Shown: positions 26,672-34,286, counted from the stretch's first letter. The stretch is 42,604 nucleotides of DNA from JAAZFZ01 sp035647435 (GCA_035647435.1 DASRNM010000050.1:1-42604), one strand, 5' to 3'. Notes: generated from the sequence alone by a model not told the origin. Numbers and translations: made by a program.

Positions 26672-26686
26672 AGTCGTCAGACGACT
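26672..26686. repeat. 15-bp perfect palindrome between era and yqzL
   Basis: AGTCGTC (26672-26678), one central A, GACGACT (26680-26686). On the minus strand it lies between the era stop and the yqzL-like start, just downstream of an AT-rich TATATATA tract that could be a weak -10 region. It could be a protein-binding operator or a short RNA hairpin; it has no T-run, so it is not a terminator. Confidence 0.5.
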
Positions 26687-26781
26687 TAAGCTTATATATA
26701 TTTTCTACGAGAGGCAGTCGGTTATAAGAGGTAAATATTTTTTGCCTGCCTAAATTAACGTCGTTTTTTTGTGCAATTTTC

Positions 26782-27669
26782 TTAATCTAATCCAAAGTTA
26801 CGGATAAGACCTTCACGGTTTCGCCATCCGTCCTTGACCTTTACCCAGCATTGAAGATTTATACGGCACATAAAAAAATTTTCAAGTTCCAACCTCGCAC
26901 GGGTCGAAATCTCTTTGAGCATTTTGCCGTCTTTGCCGATTATAATGCCCTTGTGACTTTCACGTTCACAATATATAACCGCATCAATGTCGAGAATGTC
27001 ATTGTTTTCACGCTCGCTCATTTTTTCAATGCTGATTGCAATGCCGTGAGGCACCTCTTTATCAAGGAGCCTTAGCATTTTCTCTCGAATAAATTCGGAG
27101 GCAATGACTCTTTCGGGTTGGTCTGTGAGAGAATCGGACGGGAAGAAATGCTGCGATTCAACTGTCAGCTTTTCAAGCTCATTATACAACGAGTCCATAT
27201 TATCGCCTTTTAAAGCAGAGGTTGGAACAATAGCCTTGAAATCATATAAAGAGGAGAAATATGCTATTCTCTCCATTAACAATTCTTTTTTTGGGAGGGT
27301 ATCAACCTTGTTTATCACAAGAATCACGGGAAGTTTCCCTTTTTTAAACCTTTCAATCAGTTCAGATTCTGATTGCCTGATTTTACCAATGGGCTCAACA
27401 ACAAGCATACATGCATCGACGCCTGAAATGCTGTCTACAACCGCTCTATTCATCCTTTTTCCAAGCATGGTCCTTGGCCTGTGAAATCCGGGCGTATCGG
27501 TGAAAACAAGCTGTGTTTCGTCTTTTGTAAGAATACCCATTATTCTTGTTCTCGTGGTCTGTGGCTTATTTGAAACTATCGCAATCTTTTGACCGAGCAA
27601 ATTATTAAGGATAGAGGATTTGCCAACGTTTGGGCATCCTACGATAGCAATAAAAGCAGTTTTTGTCAT
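26782..27669 (-). CDS. era: GTPase Era
   Basis: An essential GTPase that binds the 3' end of 16S rRNA and checkpoints 30S assembly. It is 295 residues. G1 GCPNVGKSS (about 10-18), G3 DTPGF (about 59-63), G4 NKVD (about 121-124), and the C-terminal KH domain with HKGIIIGKDGKMLKEI (about 236-251). Its ATG immediately follows the dgkA stop with no gap, indicating coupled translation. It groups with ybeY, also a 16S-processing factor, in the same operon. Confidence 0.97.
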   Translation of the reverse strand: MTKTAFIAIVGCPNVGKSSILNNLLGQKIAIVSNKPQTTRTRIMGILTKDETQLVFTDTPGFHRPRTMLGKRMNRAVVDSISGVDACMLVVEPIGKIRQSESELIERFKKGKLPVILVINKVDTLPKKELLMERIAYFSSLYDFKAIVPTSALKGDNMDSLYNELEKLTVESQHFFPSDSLTDQPERVIASEFIREKMLRLLDKEVPHGIAISIEKMSERENNDILDIDAVIYCERESHKGIIIGKDGKMLKEISTRARLELENFFMCRINLQCWVKVKDGWRNREGLIRNFGLD

Positions 27670-28170
27670 CTATTTTTTCACCTTTCTGTTTCGGGGTTTT
27701 CTTTCGTTTTTTGTGTCTGGCTCGCAAAAAATAAAAATTATCGACACAAAAAGACTTAGGACAAAGGCAACCAACATGAAGATATTGGTTTTGTAGTAAT
27801 CAAACATTGCTCTGAATGCATCGGGTTGCCAAAGCAAGACAATGCCGATTGCAAAAGCGAAGAAAGCTCCCACAAGAACAGAGGCGGCCGCAGTGTCCTT
27901 TGCTATTTTTGCAAGCTTATGAATCCTTTTCTCAACAAGATTGATAGTGCTTTCGATGGCTGTGTTGAAAAGTTCGCTAGTGAAAACAATCGTGTTCGCT
28001 ATAAATATGATTGCAATTTCAACTCTTGTAAGAGTAAAAAAATCGAACAAAAACAAGAAAGAATACATATAAATCATTATAACAAAATGTATTCTCATGT
28101 TGCGTTCGTTTTTTAGACAATACAAAAAGCCTCTCCAGGCAAAAGCGAAACTTTTTGCAAGAGATTTCAT
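27670..28170 (-). CDS. dgkA: Diacylglycerol/undecaprenol kinase family membrane protein
   Basis: A small integral membrane kinase; in Gram-positives it phosphorylates undecaprenol, recycling the lipid carrier for cell-wall synthesis. The family core is present: FAWRGFLYCLKNERNMRIH (about 10-28) and ELFNTAIESTINLVE with LAKIAKDTAAASVL (about 66-99). It is 166 residues, against the usual 115-135, because of a fourth hydrophobic segment (about 128-150) and a basic tail. The family aspartate after the NTAIE motif is Asn here (STINL rather than xxVDL). It sits between ybeY and era with zero-base gaps. Confidence 0.88.
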   Translation of the reverse strand: MKSLAKSFAFAWRGFLYCLKNERNMRIHFVIMIYMYSFLFLFDFFTLTRVEIAIIFIANTIVFTSELFNTAIESTINLVEKRIHKLAKIAKDTAAASVLVGAFFAFAIGIVLLWQPDAFRAMFDYYKTNIFMLVAFVLSLFVSIIFIFCEPDTKNERKPRNRKVKK

Positions 28171-28680
28171 TTAGTTTTCCTCCATGTAATAGCTAGCACT
28201 CCTCTTGAGACCAAGCTGAGTGAGAACAGCCTCTTCTTTTTCACGCATTCGCACGCTTTCAAGTCCGCTTTTCACATGGTCATAACCCAAAAGGTGTAGC
28301 AAGGAGTGAACAGTGAGAAAGGCAAATTCTCTTTGCAGGGAATGATCGTACATTTTTGACTGTTCGACTGCACGGGGGATTGATATAACGATATCACCGA
28401 GAATTTTCGCGCCCGTGTCTAAATTAATGTCAAACTCGTTGCTTTCATTGTGTTGTGGGAATGAAAGAACATCAGTGGCTGAATCAACATTACGGTATTG
28501 AAGATTTAACGCATGAATCTCATCGTCGTCAACAAAGCGAACGCTGATTTCCGCTGACGAATCAAAACTTTCATGTACAAGAACCGCTGTGCAACAGCGG
28601 CGGATAAGCAATCTTATCCCGGTTGGAACTTTTATGTCCTTTTGGTCATTTGTTATTATGACCTTTACTTTATTTGCCAT
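28171..28680 (-). CDS. ybeY: Endoribonuclease YbeY (rRNA maturation)
   Basis: A metal-dependent RNase for 16S rRNA 3' maturation and ribosome quality control. It has 169 residues. The zinc site H-x3-H-x5-H is intact in HSLLHLLGYDH (about residues 124-134), preceded by the SVRFVDDDEIHALNLQYRN-type region and TDVLSFPQ (about 80-87). The start is ATG 28680, eleven bases from GGAGG; the longer frame overlaps phoH further and has no site. It overlaps the phoH stop by 11 nt. Confidence 0.95.
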   Translation of the reverse strand: MANKVKVIITNDQKDIKVPTGIRLLIRRCCTAVLVHESFDSSAEISVRFVDDDEIHALNLQYRNVDSATDVLSFPQHNESNEFDINLDTGAKILGDIVISIPRAVEQSKMYDHSLQREFAFLTVHSLLHLLGYDHVKSGLESVRMREKEEAVLTQLGLKRSASYYMEEN

Positions 28681-29641
28681 CGCGTTTTTTGACCTCCTCT
28701 TTCTTTTCATAGGCCTTAATGATGTCTTGGACTAAACGGTGTCTTACAACATCCTTTTCAGTGAACCTAACAGTGGATATTTCATTTATATTTTTAAGAA
28801 CTTTTATAGCATCTACCAGACCTGAGCGTTTGCCTGCGGGCAAATCAATTTGGGTAATATCTCCATTAACAACCATTTTTGAATTGGAACCGAGCCTTGT
28901 TAAGAACATTTTCATTTGCTCAACTGTGGTGTTTTGCGCTTCGTCAAGAATAATGAAACTGTCGTCAAGAGTTCTCCCGCGCATATATGCGAGCGGTGCA
29001 ACCTCAATATTACCTCGCTCCTGTTGCTTTTGAAAATTTTCGGAGCCGAACATATCAAATAATGCATCATAGAGCGGGCGAAGATAAGGGTCAACCTTAT
29101 TCTGCAAATCGCCGGGCAGAAAGCCGAGTTTTTCGCCTGCCTCAACAGCGGGGCGAGTCAAAACAATTCTGTTTACTTCCTTTGCCCTGAAAGCAGTAAC
29201 TGCCATAGCAACCGCAAGGTAGGTTTTGCCTGTGCCTGCCGGCCCGAACCCCAAAACAACCGAATTGTTACGAATTGCCTCAACATACTTTTTTTGCCCT
29301 AGGGTTTTTGGTTTTACAGGGCGACCCTTTAAGGTAATACAAACACAATCGGCCGCCATTGCAGAAAGCTTATCTTCACTGCCTTCGTTCACCAACGACA
29401 TAACATAGCGAACATTTTGTTCAGTGAGTGATTCGCCTTTATTTATCAACATCAACAGACCGTTAATTGCACGAACGCCCTTTGTGACATTTTCAGCATC
29501 TCCTGAAACCTTTAATTCTGAACCACGGCTAACAACCGCAACATTGTATGCTTGTTCAATAAGCTTGATATTTTCGTCAAAGCTGCCGAAAAGGCTGACG
29601 GTCTGTTCCATACGATCAACATTTATTATTTGTTCAAACAT
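28670..29641 (-). CDS. PhoH-family ATPase/helicase-like protein (YbeZ/PhoL)
   Basis: A 323-residue PhoH-like protein. Walker A GPAGTGKT (about residues 133-140), a LTRPAVEAGEKLGFLPGD segment (about 162-179) and Walker B-type FIILDEAQN (about 228-236) are clear. In many bacteria this gene is paired with ybeY and the product is thought to assist rRNA maturation. The start is set at ATG 29641, with GGGAG eight bases upstream. The hydrophobic codons further upstream in frame carry no family match. It is the first gene of the minus-strand operon and follows a good promoter at 29802-29830. Confidence 0.93.
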   Translation of the reverse strand: MFEQIINVDRMEQTVSLFGSFDENIKLIEQAYNVAVVSRGSELKVSGDAENVTKGVRAINGLLMLINKGESLTEQNVRYVMSLVNEGSEDKLSAMAADCVCITLKGRPVKPKTLGQKKYVEAIRNNSVVLGFGPAGTGKTYLAVAMAVTAFRAKEVNRIVLTRPAVEAGEKLGFLPGDLQNKVDPYLRPLYDALFDMFGSENFQKQQERGNIEVAPLAYMRGRTLDDSFIILDEAQNTTVEQMKMFLTRLGSNSKMVVNGDITQIDLPAGKRSGLVDAIKVLKNINEISTVRFTEKDVVRHRLVQDIIKAYEKKEEVKKRDGK

Positions 29642-29801
29642 ATATTCACTCCCGAGTTTTAAGTTAAAAGCTACTTTGCCTATGTTTATATTATCATCAA
29701 CAAAGCTATAAAAAAACAATTTACATGCACATAATTTATCGTTGAGTTAAAACTGACAAAAATTTCATCATCAAACAAACAAATTGGGAATATTTTGTTC
29801 A

Positions 29802-29830
29802 ATTATAACATATTTTCTCATTCATGTCAC
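29802..29830 (-). promoter_or_regulatory. Sigma-A-type promoter of the phoH-ybeY-dgkA-era operon
   Basis: On the minus strand GTGACA (29830-29825), 17 bases, TATAAT (29807-29802). The start would fall near 29795, giving a leader of about 155 nt before phoH. No gene is seen between phoH (29641) and the terminator at 29896; the stretch is strongly AT-rich. Confidence 0.65.
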
Positions 29831-29884
29831 CATAAAAGCAAAAAATATATGAAATAAAATTAATATATTCACTTAACGAAATAC

Positions 29885-29932
29885 AGATAAAAAATCAGGT
29901 TGTCGTTCACAATTTGTGTAACCGACAACCTG
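29885..29932 (-). terminator. Rho-independent terminator of the degV-antiporter operon
   Basis: CAGGTTGTCG (29896-29905) and CGACAACCTG (29923-29932) form a perfect 10-bp stem with further CACA/TGTG pairing inside. In the minus direction it is followed by ATTTTTTATCTG. It lies about 180 nt beyond the antiporter stop. Confidence 0.85.
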
Positions 29933-29959
29933 AAATAATTGCATTATTTGTAAATTAAA

Positions 29960-30100
29960 CTAACCTTTTCTTGGTTTTTTCGCTTTATGATTATTAGAAC
30001 AAGACAAGGCGTGAAAATCAGATAGGACATTCTCAACCAAAACAAATGCAAAAGAGGCGGCTGTTATGCCCAAAATTATATATCCTGAACAGATAAGCAA
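29960..30100 (-). other. Possible 46-codon membrane peptide downstream of the antiporter
   Basis: An open frame starting at a TTG just beyond the antiporter stop, with one hydrophobic segment (GYIILGITAASFAFVLVE, residues 6-23) and a basic end (KAKKPRKG). It lies before the operon terminator but has no clear ribosome site, no ATG and no family I recognise. The frame continues upstream, open, into the antiporter end, so it may instead be a frameshifted remnant of a longer tail. Confidence 0.22.
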
Positions 30101-30111
30101 CTTTTGGTTGC

Positions 30112-31293
30112 CTATTTTGTGGTTGTTTCCTTCGACTTTACAAGTGCAAACTTCGAAAGAGCAGGACCAATTATTTCATAAATAAAGGTTGCGCAAAGAA
30201 CGACTGCTCTAACTTCTTTTGCATGGTCAGGTACGATAGTCGACGCTGCGAGGGCAAGACCGATTGCGACGCCTGCCTGCGGAATGAGAGCAAGACCAAG
30301 GTATTTTTTAATGTTATCGTTGCATTTGCAAATGACAGCACCCAAGTAAGCTCCAAGATATTTTCCGATCATTCTCGTTACAACATAGGTAATGCCTACA
30401 ACACCGATTGACGGCAAAATGGAGAGATTAAGCCCAGCACCTGATTCGACAAAGAACAATATAAATATAGGTGGAGTTATTTTATCTACCAACCGAACAA
30501 TGTTTACGGATATCTTTGAAAAGTTTGCAAGTGCTGCACCTATTGACATGCACATTAATAGTGCAGAAAAATTGAATAAGGTTGCAATTCCCGCGCCGAG
30601 GAAAACGAATGCAACTGTTAGTGAAAGACGGTTGCCATCTTTTTTAAACCATCTTAGACAGTATGTCAGAATCATGCCGAGCAAGAAACCGAATATAATA
30701 GCGCCGAATATTTCAATTAAGGGCATAAGCAACAATGTGAAAACACTTCCCGTGCCCGGTGAGGTGATTGAGTTAGCTATTGCTGCTGCGACGCCGAACA
30801 ACATGAGTGCGATAGCATCGTCGATCGCAACAACAGAAAGCAAGGTTTGCGTAACAGGCCCCTTGGCCTTGTATTGATTGATAACCATAATTGTAGCTGC
30901 CGGTGCGGTTGCAGCCGCAATAGCGCCTAAAAGAAGGGCAAAGGGCAGATCACACCCGACAATTAATAATCCCACTACAACAAAAGCAGTTGCCAAAAAA
31001 GCTGCCAAAACGGCTATAACAACAGAGGATTTTCCGACCCTCTTAAAGTATGATAGTTTAAATTCACCGCCTATAGAAAAAGCGATAAATCCAAGAGCAA
31101 TTTCAGAAACAATTGGGGTGCCTAAGGAAACATTATCGGGGATGATGTTTAGAATACTCGGCCCCAACAACAGGCCTGCAATAAGATAACCGGTTACATT
31201 AGGCAATTTGATAAGCTTAACAAGCCTACCACAAGCCATACCCCCCAAAATCATAATTGAGAGATAAGCTAAAATATTTAGTTCGACATTCAT
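30112..31293 (-). CDS. Cation/proton antiporter, CPA (Na+/H+ exchanger) family
   Basis: A 393-residue membrane protein with about twelve hydrophobic segments and the Na_H_Exchanger fold: LIKLPNVTGYLIAGLLLGPS (split, about 27-46), an ATAPAATIMV stretch (about 128-137) corresponding to the unwound TM4, and a VVAIDDAIALMLFG segment (about 154-167) holding the paired acidic residues that bind ions in electrogenic CPA2-type exchangers. It lacks the C-terminal TrkA_N/KefB regulatory domains. Instead, a separate PII-like gene is fused to it at the operon level with a zero-base gap. The transported cation (Na+ or K+) is not visible. Confidence 0.88.
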   Translation of the reverse strand: MNVELNILAYLSIMILGGMACGRLVKLIKLPNVTGYLIAGLLLGPSILNIIPDNVSLGTPIVSEIALGFIAFSIGGEFKLSYFKRVGKSSVVIAVLAAFLATAFVVVGLLIVGCDLPFALLLGAIAAATAPAATIMVINQYKAKGPVTQTLLSVVAIDDAIALMLFGVAAAIANSITSPGTGSVFTLLLMPLIEIFGAIIFGFLLGMILTYCLRWFKKDGNRLSLTVAFVFLGAGIATLFNFSALLMCMSIGAALANFSKISVNIVRLVDKITPPIFILFFVESGAGLNLSILPSIGVVGITYVVTRMIGKYLGAYLGAVICKCNDNIKKYLGLALIPQAGVAIGLALAASTIVPDHAKEVRAVVLCATFIYEIIGPALSKFALVKSKETTTK

Positions 31294-31629
31294 TTAAAAA
31301 AGAATTCCCTCCGTGTATGAGACGGGCATACAGAACATTATCCCTGAGTCTGGCTTGTCTAGCCCACCCGTAACTTCATTTAATATTTTTGAAATAGTTT
31401 TTACTTTATCTTCCTTAACGAGCACAAAAACTGTTTTGCTGGTTTCGCGATCAGGGTCAAGAACATTTCTAAGTGATGACATAAAACCGAGTTCATTATC
31501 ACTAATTAGTGTGCGCGCCATGCCTGTGCTGTCAAGAATAGTTGCTCCCTTAATGCCATTTTCTGAGAAAGCAAACAAAAGGTTTTCAAGCCAGTCGGTT
31601 TCGTTTAGTACGATTGTTACAAGAGTCAT
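31294..31629 (-). CDS. PII-like (ferredoxin-fold) small regulatory protein
   Basis: A 111-residue cytosolic protein. The predicted order is strand (TLVTIVLN), helix (WLENLLFAFSENG), strand (GATILDSTGMA), an irregular loop, strand (KTVFVLV), helix (KVKTISKILNEVTG), strand (GIMFCMPVSYTEG): the double beta-alpha-beta layout of PII/GlnB-like trimers. The T-loop region is short and lacks the uridylylated Tyr of classical GlnB. Its stop abuts the antiporter ATG, and it lies 21 nt after degV with AAAGGAAG before its own start. A control role on the antiporter by a nucleotide ligand is an inference, by analogy with membrane partners of other PII-like proteins. Confidence 0.65.
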   Translation of the reverse strand: MTLVTIVLNETDWLENLLFAFSENGIKGATILDSTGMARTLISDNELGFMSSLRNVLDPDRETSKTVFVLVKEDKVKTISKILNEVTGGLDKPDSGIMFCMPVSYTEGILF

Positions 31630-31650
31630 CTAAACACTTCCTTTATTAGT

Positions 31651-32520
31651 TTATCTTTTTTCGCCCATGAAGAACAGAGCTACTGTGCCAGGGCCACTGT
31701 GTGCGCTTACAAGAGGGTCAAGGTTTTCGATTAATATATCCTCAACGCTAAACTTGTCTTTGACGAGCTGTGCGACTTTTTGCGCGTCCTCAATACAGTC
31801 GCCGTGAGAAATGCAAATCTTTTGACCCTTGACATCGGAAAAAACATTTTGCTCCATCCTGTTCACAAGTTCGGTCAGTGATGAGTTTCTGCCCCTAACT
31901 TTTGAAACAGGTATAAGTCTGCCCTCGTTGTCAACGTGCATAATGGGTTTAATGCTTAATATGCTGCCCACAACTGCGGTTCCAGCTTGCAATCTTCCAC
32001 CTCTTTTCAAAAAGAACAAATCATCAACTGTGAACCAGTGGCAAACGTTTAGTCTGTTATCAATAATCCAATCATTTAGCTCCTCAATAGAGAGACCGCT
32101 GTCTCTTTTTTGGGTGGCATAGATAATAAGCAGACCGCAACCCAATGCAGCACAGAGTGAATCTACAACATAAATTTTTCTTTCAGGATATTTTTCCTTC
32201 AAATCTTCAGCGGCAAGCAGGGAGTTTTGATAGGTGGCACTCAACGCAGAAGAAAATCCAACATATAAAATATCTGTACCGTTTTTTAAATGTTCTTCAA
32301 AGCTGTTGTAATAGTTGTCGTAACTTATGCAGGACGTTGTGATTTTAACTTTATTCCTCAACATTTCATAAAACATCGTATAATCAATTCCGTCCCAAGG
32401 GCTAATGTTGCCGTTTTCATCCTCATACTGAACAGGCATTCGCAAAACATCGACATTGTACTTTTTACCCAATTCTGCTGTGAAGTTCGAGCCCGTATCG
32501 ACTATTATTTTATAGCTCAT
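31651..32520 (-). CDS. DegV-family fatty-acid-binding protein
   Basis: A 289-residue DegV (EDD-fold) protein. It opens with YKIIVDTGSNFT (about 3-14); TSCISYDNYYNSF (about 54-66), VGFSSALSATYQNS (about 79-92) and KRGGRLQAGTAVVGSILSIKPI (split, about 174-195) are hallmarks. FakB-type members bind a fatty acid and present it to the FakA kinase for phospholipid synthesis; no fakA is nearby. The start is ATG 32520 with GGAGG eleven bases upstream; a TTG six codons earlier overlaps that site. It is the first gene of the operon with the PII-like protein and antiporter. Confidence 0.92.
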   Translation of the reverse strand: MSYKIIVDTGSNFTAELGKKYNVDVLRMPVQYEDENGNISPWDGIDYTMFYEMLRNKVKITTSCISYDNYYNSFEEHLKNGTDILYVGFSSALSATYQNSLLAAEDLKEKYPERKIYVVDSLCAALGCGLLIIYATQKRDSGLSIEELNDWIIDNRLNVCHWFTVDDLFFLKRGGRLQAGTAVVGSILSIKPIMHVDNEGRLIPVSKVRGRNSSLTELVNRMEQNVFSDVKGQKICISHGDCIEDAQKVAQLVKDKFSVEDILIENLDPLVSAHSGPGTVALFFMGEKR

Positions 32521-32638
32521 GTTACAAATAACCTCCAATATTTCTTAATTACTTACATAATATAACTTTTAATTAAGTGTATACGCCAATAACCAGAGAC
32601 CATCTAGAAAGATAGTAATCTATATACAACATACATTA

Positions 32639-32657
32639 TAACGCAACTGTTGCATTA
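32639..32657. repeat. 19-bp near-perfect palindrome in the degV/kinase divergent region
   Basis: TAAcGCAACtGTTGCaTTA: arms TAAnGCAAC and GTTGCnTTA around a single central base. It is about 57 nt upstream of the -35 of the kinase promoter and about 120 nt upstream of degV. It looks like a dimeric regulator site, but the regulator is not identifiable. Confidence 0.45.
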
Positions 32658-32713
32658 AAAGTATTACTAATTAGAATTAAACGGCTCATAAATTTTTGTG
32701 ATCGTGTTTTGGA

Positions 32714-32742
32714 TTGACAAACTCAAATATTTCATATAGAAT
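32714..32742 (+). promoter_or_regulatory. Sigma-A-type promoter of the P-loop kinase gene
   Basis: TTGACA (32714-32719), 17-base spacer, TAGAAT (32737-32742), about 40 nt before the ATG at 32784. Confidence 0.75.
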
Positions 32743-32783
32743 ACAAAATGCCGATTACACGAACAGAAAACGGAGGAATTTAT

Positions 32784-33344
32784 ATGGTTATAGCAGCAGT
32801 TGGTAAAAATGGGACAGGTAAAGATTTCTTTCTTGAGTATCTTGCCCAAAAGTATGACCTTCCCATGGTTTCAATAGGGGATATTGTCCGCGAGCTTGCG
32901 ACAAATGACGGTCTTGAGCTGACGCGTGAAAATCTTCACAAGACATCTCAAAAGTATATGGGCCAATTCGGGCAGACATTCTTCCCGAGTCAAATTGTAA
33001 AGAAAATTAAAGAGTCAAACAGCCCCGTTTTTCTCGTTTCAGGTGTTCGACCTCTTTCTGATGTTCAGTATCTCAAAGACGCCTTCGCAGACGAATTTCT
33101 TTTAGTCGACATTGTTATTTCGGATGACATGGTAAGGTATGAAAGAATGCTTGCAAGAGGCTCCGACAGAGATGGTAATTCAGTCGAAAAGCTCAAAGGG
33201 TATGATTTAGGAGAAGAAAAGATTTTCAAAACCTCAGAAACTGAAAAGCTTGCTGATATCATCATCAAAAATGACGACGGAGTTGAGGATTTTTATAGTG
33301 CAATTGAAAACTTTTATAAAACAATTATTATGCCCAAACTTTAA
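32784..33344 (+). CDS. P-loop nucleotide kinase-like protein (dephospho-CoA kinase/UPF0200-like)
   Basis: A 186-residue P-loop protein. Walker A is GKNGTGKD near the N terminus (about residues 7-14). SIGDIVREL (about 31-39) resembles the substrate-binding region of nucleoside monophosphate kinases, and a lid-like RMLARGSDRDG (about 122-132) and a DI-type strand complete the fold. It resembles archaeal UPF0200 proteins and dephospho-CoA kinases, but the substrate cannot be assigned. The start is ATG 32784 because GGAGG (32772-32776) is seven bases upstream. It has its own promoter and terminator and appears monocistronic. Confidence 0.72.
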   Translation: MVIAAVGKNGTGKDFFLEYLAQKYDLPMVSIGDIVRELATNDGLELTRENLHKTSQKYMGQFGQTFFPSQIVKKIKESNSPVFLVSGVRPLSDVQYLKDAFADEFLLVDIVISDDMVRYERMLARGSDRDGNSVEKLKGYDLGEEKIFKTSETEKLADIIIKNDDGVEDFYSAIENFYKTIIMPKL

Positions 33345-33373
33345 AAACCTATAGGATTAGAGATTATATATCA

Positions 33374-33402
33374 AGCCATGAGTGAAAACTCATGGCTTTT
33401 TT
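33374..33402 (+). terminator. Rho-independent terminator after the P-loop kinase
   Basis: AGCCATGAGT (33374-33383), GAAA tetraloop, ACTCATGGCT (33388-33397), then a run of T to 33402. It lies in the convergent gap with the HAD phosphatase and may also stop that gene weakly from the other side. Confidence 0.88.
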
Positions 33403-33414
33403 AAAATTCTAAGA

Positions 33415-33987
33415 TTATTTTAGTTTTATCAGTTTGTGTTTTTTGACAAGATAGGCATGCTTTGAAATATCAATTATTGGCTTGTCGTTCATCGAGTCGG
33501 TGTAAAAACAATCTATTTCCGCATGTGGGTACTTCTCACGAAAAGCGGTTACTTTGTTTTCTCGATAGCAGATGAAATGAATTTTACCAGACTGGATATC
33601 AACCTTTGTGCCTATATAATTCTCAACATTTAAGCGCCTGCAAACCTCTTTGATTGTAGCCTCAGGGCTAGCGGTTAAAATTAGATCGCCCTCTTTGTAA
33701 TGTTCCTTGAAAAAAGGCTTAATCTTTTTGATGTTTTTATCCCAGAACTTATTAATGTCCTCTTCAAAGTTGTCAAGGGAACGAATGGAGGACTCAATGA
33801 CATCTAAGTATTTTTCGGTAACCATCTCAAGGGTGACCATGTGCAGTTTGTATTTAATAAAACCTATTCCGACAGTAAAAATATGTTTTAGCAGTGAGGG
33901 ATTCCTCTTTAGAAAATAGAAAAAGATGTCCAACCCGCTCTCGCCGTCATATATTGTATTGTCGAAATCATATACATTCATCTTCAT
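33415..33987 (-). CDS. HAD superfamily subfamily IB phosphatase
   Basis: A 190-residue hydrolase. Motif I is YDFDNTIYDGESG (about 4-16; nucleophile Asp with acid/base Asp two residues later), motif II LTASPE (about 104-109), motif III the Lys in ENKV, and motif IV TDSMNDKP (about 163-170). The helical cap (about 25-95) is typical of IB enzymes related to phosphoserine phosphatase and PGP phosphatases. Substrate is unknown. The start is ATG 33987, eight bases after GGTGG; an alternative ATG two codons in is also possible. Confidence 0.85.
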   Translation of the reverse strand: MKMNVYDFDNTIYDGESGLDIFFYFLKRNPSLLKHIFTVGIGFIKYKLHMVTLEMVTEKYLDVIESSIRSLDNFEEDINKFWDKNIKKIKPFFKEHYKEGDLILTASPEATIKEVCRRLNVENYIGTKVDIQSGKIHFICYRENKVTAFREKYPHAEIDCFYTDSMNDKPIIDISKHAYLVKKHKLIKLK

Positions 33988-34116
33988 TTTTATCACCACC
34001 ATTATTATAATCAACATTTTAATCAACAAATTGTTGATCAAAAATCTTAATTTTTACAAACGAAATAGATGCTAAATCAAATTTAACGATATTTTTTAAT
34101 AATATTAAGAAAACTA

Positions 34117-34145
34117 ATTAAACCATATATATATAGTATTGTCAA
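34117..34145 (-). promoter_or_regulatory. Sigma-A-type promoter of the HAD phosphatase gene
   Basis: On the minus strand TTGACA (34145-34140), 17 bases, TTTAAT (34122-34117), about 130 nt before the ATG. Confidence 0.6.
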
Positions 34146-34252
34146 GCGCGCGTAATGACCAATATTACATTTGGGAACTTAACTTTTGGTCAACTTGTCC
34201 AATTACTTGCTTGTAAAACATAGGGTTTTCACTTATTGTAAAAGTTTAACTA

Positions 34253-34281
34253 TTGACAAAAAAATAGAAATAAAATATAAT
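34253..34281 (+). promoter_or_regulatory. Consensus promoter of the metal-resistance operon
   Basis: TTGACA (34253-34258), exactly 17 bases, TATAAT (34276-34281): a perfect sigma-A promoter. The expected start, about 34288, falls in the operator at 34287-34310. The rest of the gap from 33988 to 34359 holds only these sites and the opposing HAD promoter; no gene is seen. Confidence 0.88.
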
Positions 34282-34286
34282 ACAAC

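Noticed and set aside
30392..31189. Two long plus-strand frames opposite the antiporter
   Set aside because: Shadows of the hydrophobic antiporter codons; no motifs and no ribosome sites.
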